From NCBI GenBank assembly GCA_017442445.1, contig JAFRZS010000135.1, positions 1 through 6,058 on the forward strand: a stretch of DNA of 6,058 nucleotides, in the 5' to 3' direction. Source of the DNA: Clostridia bacterium (GTDB lineage: Bacteria; Bacillota; Clostridia; Oscillospirales; Acutalibacteraceae). Made by a program: the position numbers and the translations under genes. The notes below the pieces were generated by a model, which did not search any database, was not told where the DNA came from, and saw only the letters and a list, made by a program, of their open reading frames with translations. Below are positions 5,353-6,058 of the stretch, one piece after another (the stretch's first letter is position 1; every line of letters begins with the position of its first letter).

Positions 5353-6058
5353 TGGCTAAATTTTTGGAAACTTTCGGTGAATACATCGGAGATGCAAAAT
5401 TAAAAAGCACCGTTGAAAACGGCGAAATAAAATCGGCTTCTGTTGATATTGACAGCAGGAGTCTTGAGTTGCATATATTTTTCTCCGATTATGTAAAAAA
5501 GAGTTTCCTCAAAAAACTTAAAGCAGATTTGATTGATGTTTTAAAGCTTAATACAATAAAACTTACGGCAGAATTTTCAGAAGATGCCTTTTCTGATAAA
5601 TGCATTCCTGATATTTTTTCAGAACTCAAAGAAAATATTCCCGCAGCAAACGGCTTTTTAAATGATGCGGTTTGCGAATTGAAAGGCGATAAGCTTACAA
5701 TAGCTTTATCCCACGGCGGCGGTGAGATTTTAAGCTCACTCAAGTGTCAGGAATTTATAAGCAGATATATTTTAAAAACATTTTCCAAAAAAATTGATGT
5801 TGAGTTTACAGGTGAAACTCAGGTCAGTTTAGACAGTGAAGAGCTTACAAAAATGCAGGAGGAATTTACTCCGAAAGTTGTTGAGGTTCCGGAAGAACCC
5901 AAGAAGAAAAAGAAAAGAACTTTTGATGATTTACCGATTTGTCTTGAAACGCAGAAAGTTATTCTCGGAAATCCCATCAAGAGCAAACCTGTCAATATGT
6001 CAGATGTTTCTCAGATGGACGGAAATGTTGTGGTTTACGGTGATGTATTCTCATTTGA
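5352..6058 (+). CDS. polC: DNA polymerase III alpha subunit, Gram-positive PolC type, N-terminal part (3' truncated by window edge)
   Basis: The frame opens at ATG 5352, overlapping the ispG TAA (TAATG), and stays open to the window end, giving 235 complete codons. The first ~170 residues form a mixed alpha/beta region resembling the PolC N-terminal domain. A charged linker with five lysines and an arginine (residues 184-189) follows. After it, residues ~200-235 (ILGNPIKSKPVNMSDVSQMDGNVVVYGDVFSF) look like the entry to the PolC OB-fold. The PHP, exonuclease and polymerase catalytic domains lie beyond the edge, so activity cannot be read here. PolC is an essential replicative polymerase of low-GC Gram-positives, about 1,430 residues in full. 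Identification rests on the OB-fold-like segment and the classical position at the end of this cluster. No separate Shine-Dalgarno is evident, which suggests coupling to ispG. Confidence 0.88.
   Translation, partial: MAKFLETFGEYIGDAKLKSTVENGEIKSASVDIDSRSLELHIFFSDYVKKSFLKKLKADLIDVLKLNTIKLTAEFSEDAFSDKCIPDIFSELKENIPAANGFLNDAVCELKGDKLTIALSHGGGEILSSLKCQEFISRYILKTFSKKIDVEFTGETQVSLDSEELTKMQEEFTPKVVEVPEEPKKKKKRTFDDLPICLETQKVILGNPIKSKPVNMSDVSQMDGNVVVYGDVFSF

Noticed and set aside
5489..5743. Minus-strand open frame of 84 codons, and others like it opposite uppS, cdsA, dxr, rseP and ispG.
   Set aside because: Each lies opposite a well-supported gene with intact family motifs, has no ribosome binding site or recognisable domain, and reflects codon-usage shadowing.
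5898..5920. Lysine-rich run in the polC product as a nuclear-localisation-like or frameshift-prone A-rich site.
   Set aside because: The frame continues cleanly into OB-fold-like sequence, and a basic linker between the N-terminal domain and OB fold is unremarkable for PolC.

Overview
This window is a plus-strand gene cluster from a low-to-moderate GC, Gram-positive-type bacterium, most likely an anaerobic Clostridia lineage such as Ruminococcaceae/Oscillospiraceae. The order is frr (3' end) - uppS - cdsA - dxr - rseP - ispG - polC (5' end). A PolC-type polymerase gene at the end of an frr-uppS-cdsA-dxr-rseP run is a Firmicutes hallmark. ispG directly before polC, with no proS between them, is the clostridial rather than the Bacillus arrangement. 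The family-level placement is an inference from gene order and protein style; no rRNA or other marker is present.

Layout: bases 1-163 hold the C-terminal 53 residues of ribosome recycling factor. uppS follows after 3 bases. A compact terminator-like hairpin (910-933) sits between uppS and cdsA. cdsA ends at 1794. A 152-base gap to dxr is mostly filled by an imperfect palindromic element (copy A, 1793-1894). dxr and rseP are 7 bases apart. The gap between rseP and ispG holds a second copy of the same element in the same orientation (copy B, 4164-4267). ispG and polC overlap by one base (TAATG), and polC runs off the right edge.

The genes fit together. Dxr and IspG are the second and the penultimate steps of the MEP isoprenoid pathway. 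UppS uses the resulting IPP/FPP to build undecaprenyl diphosphate, the wall-glycan lipid carrier. CdsA makes CDP-diacylglycerol for phospholipids. RseP is the intramembrane site-2 protease. frr and polC link this envelope block to translation and replication. All genes look intact, with catalytic residues in place; no frameshift, pseudogene, tRNA, CRISPR array or insertion sequence was seen.

The most notable feature is the pair of ~103-base intergenic elements. They are about 80% identical by hand alignment. Both fold into the same long hairpin with an apical sub-hairpin, and five base pairs differ between copies by compensatory double changes, while the predicted loop strands are unchanged. 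One copy lies upstream of each of the two MEP-pathway genes. This could be a mobile palindromic repeat of the ERIC/RUP kind or a structured cis-acting RNA; the sequence alone does not decide.
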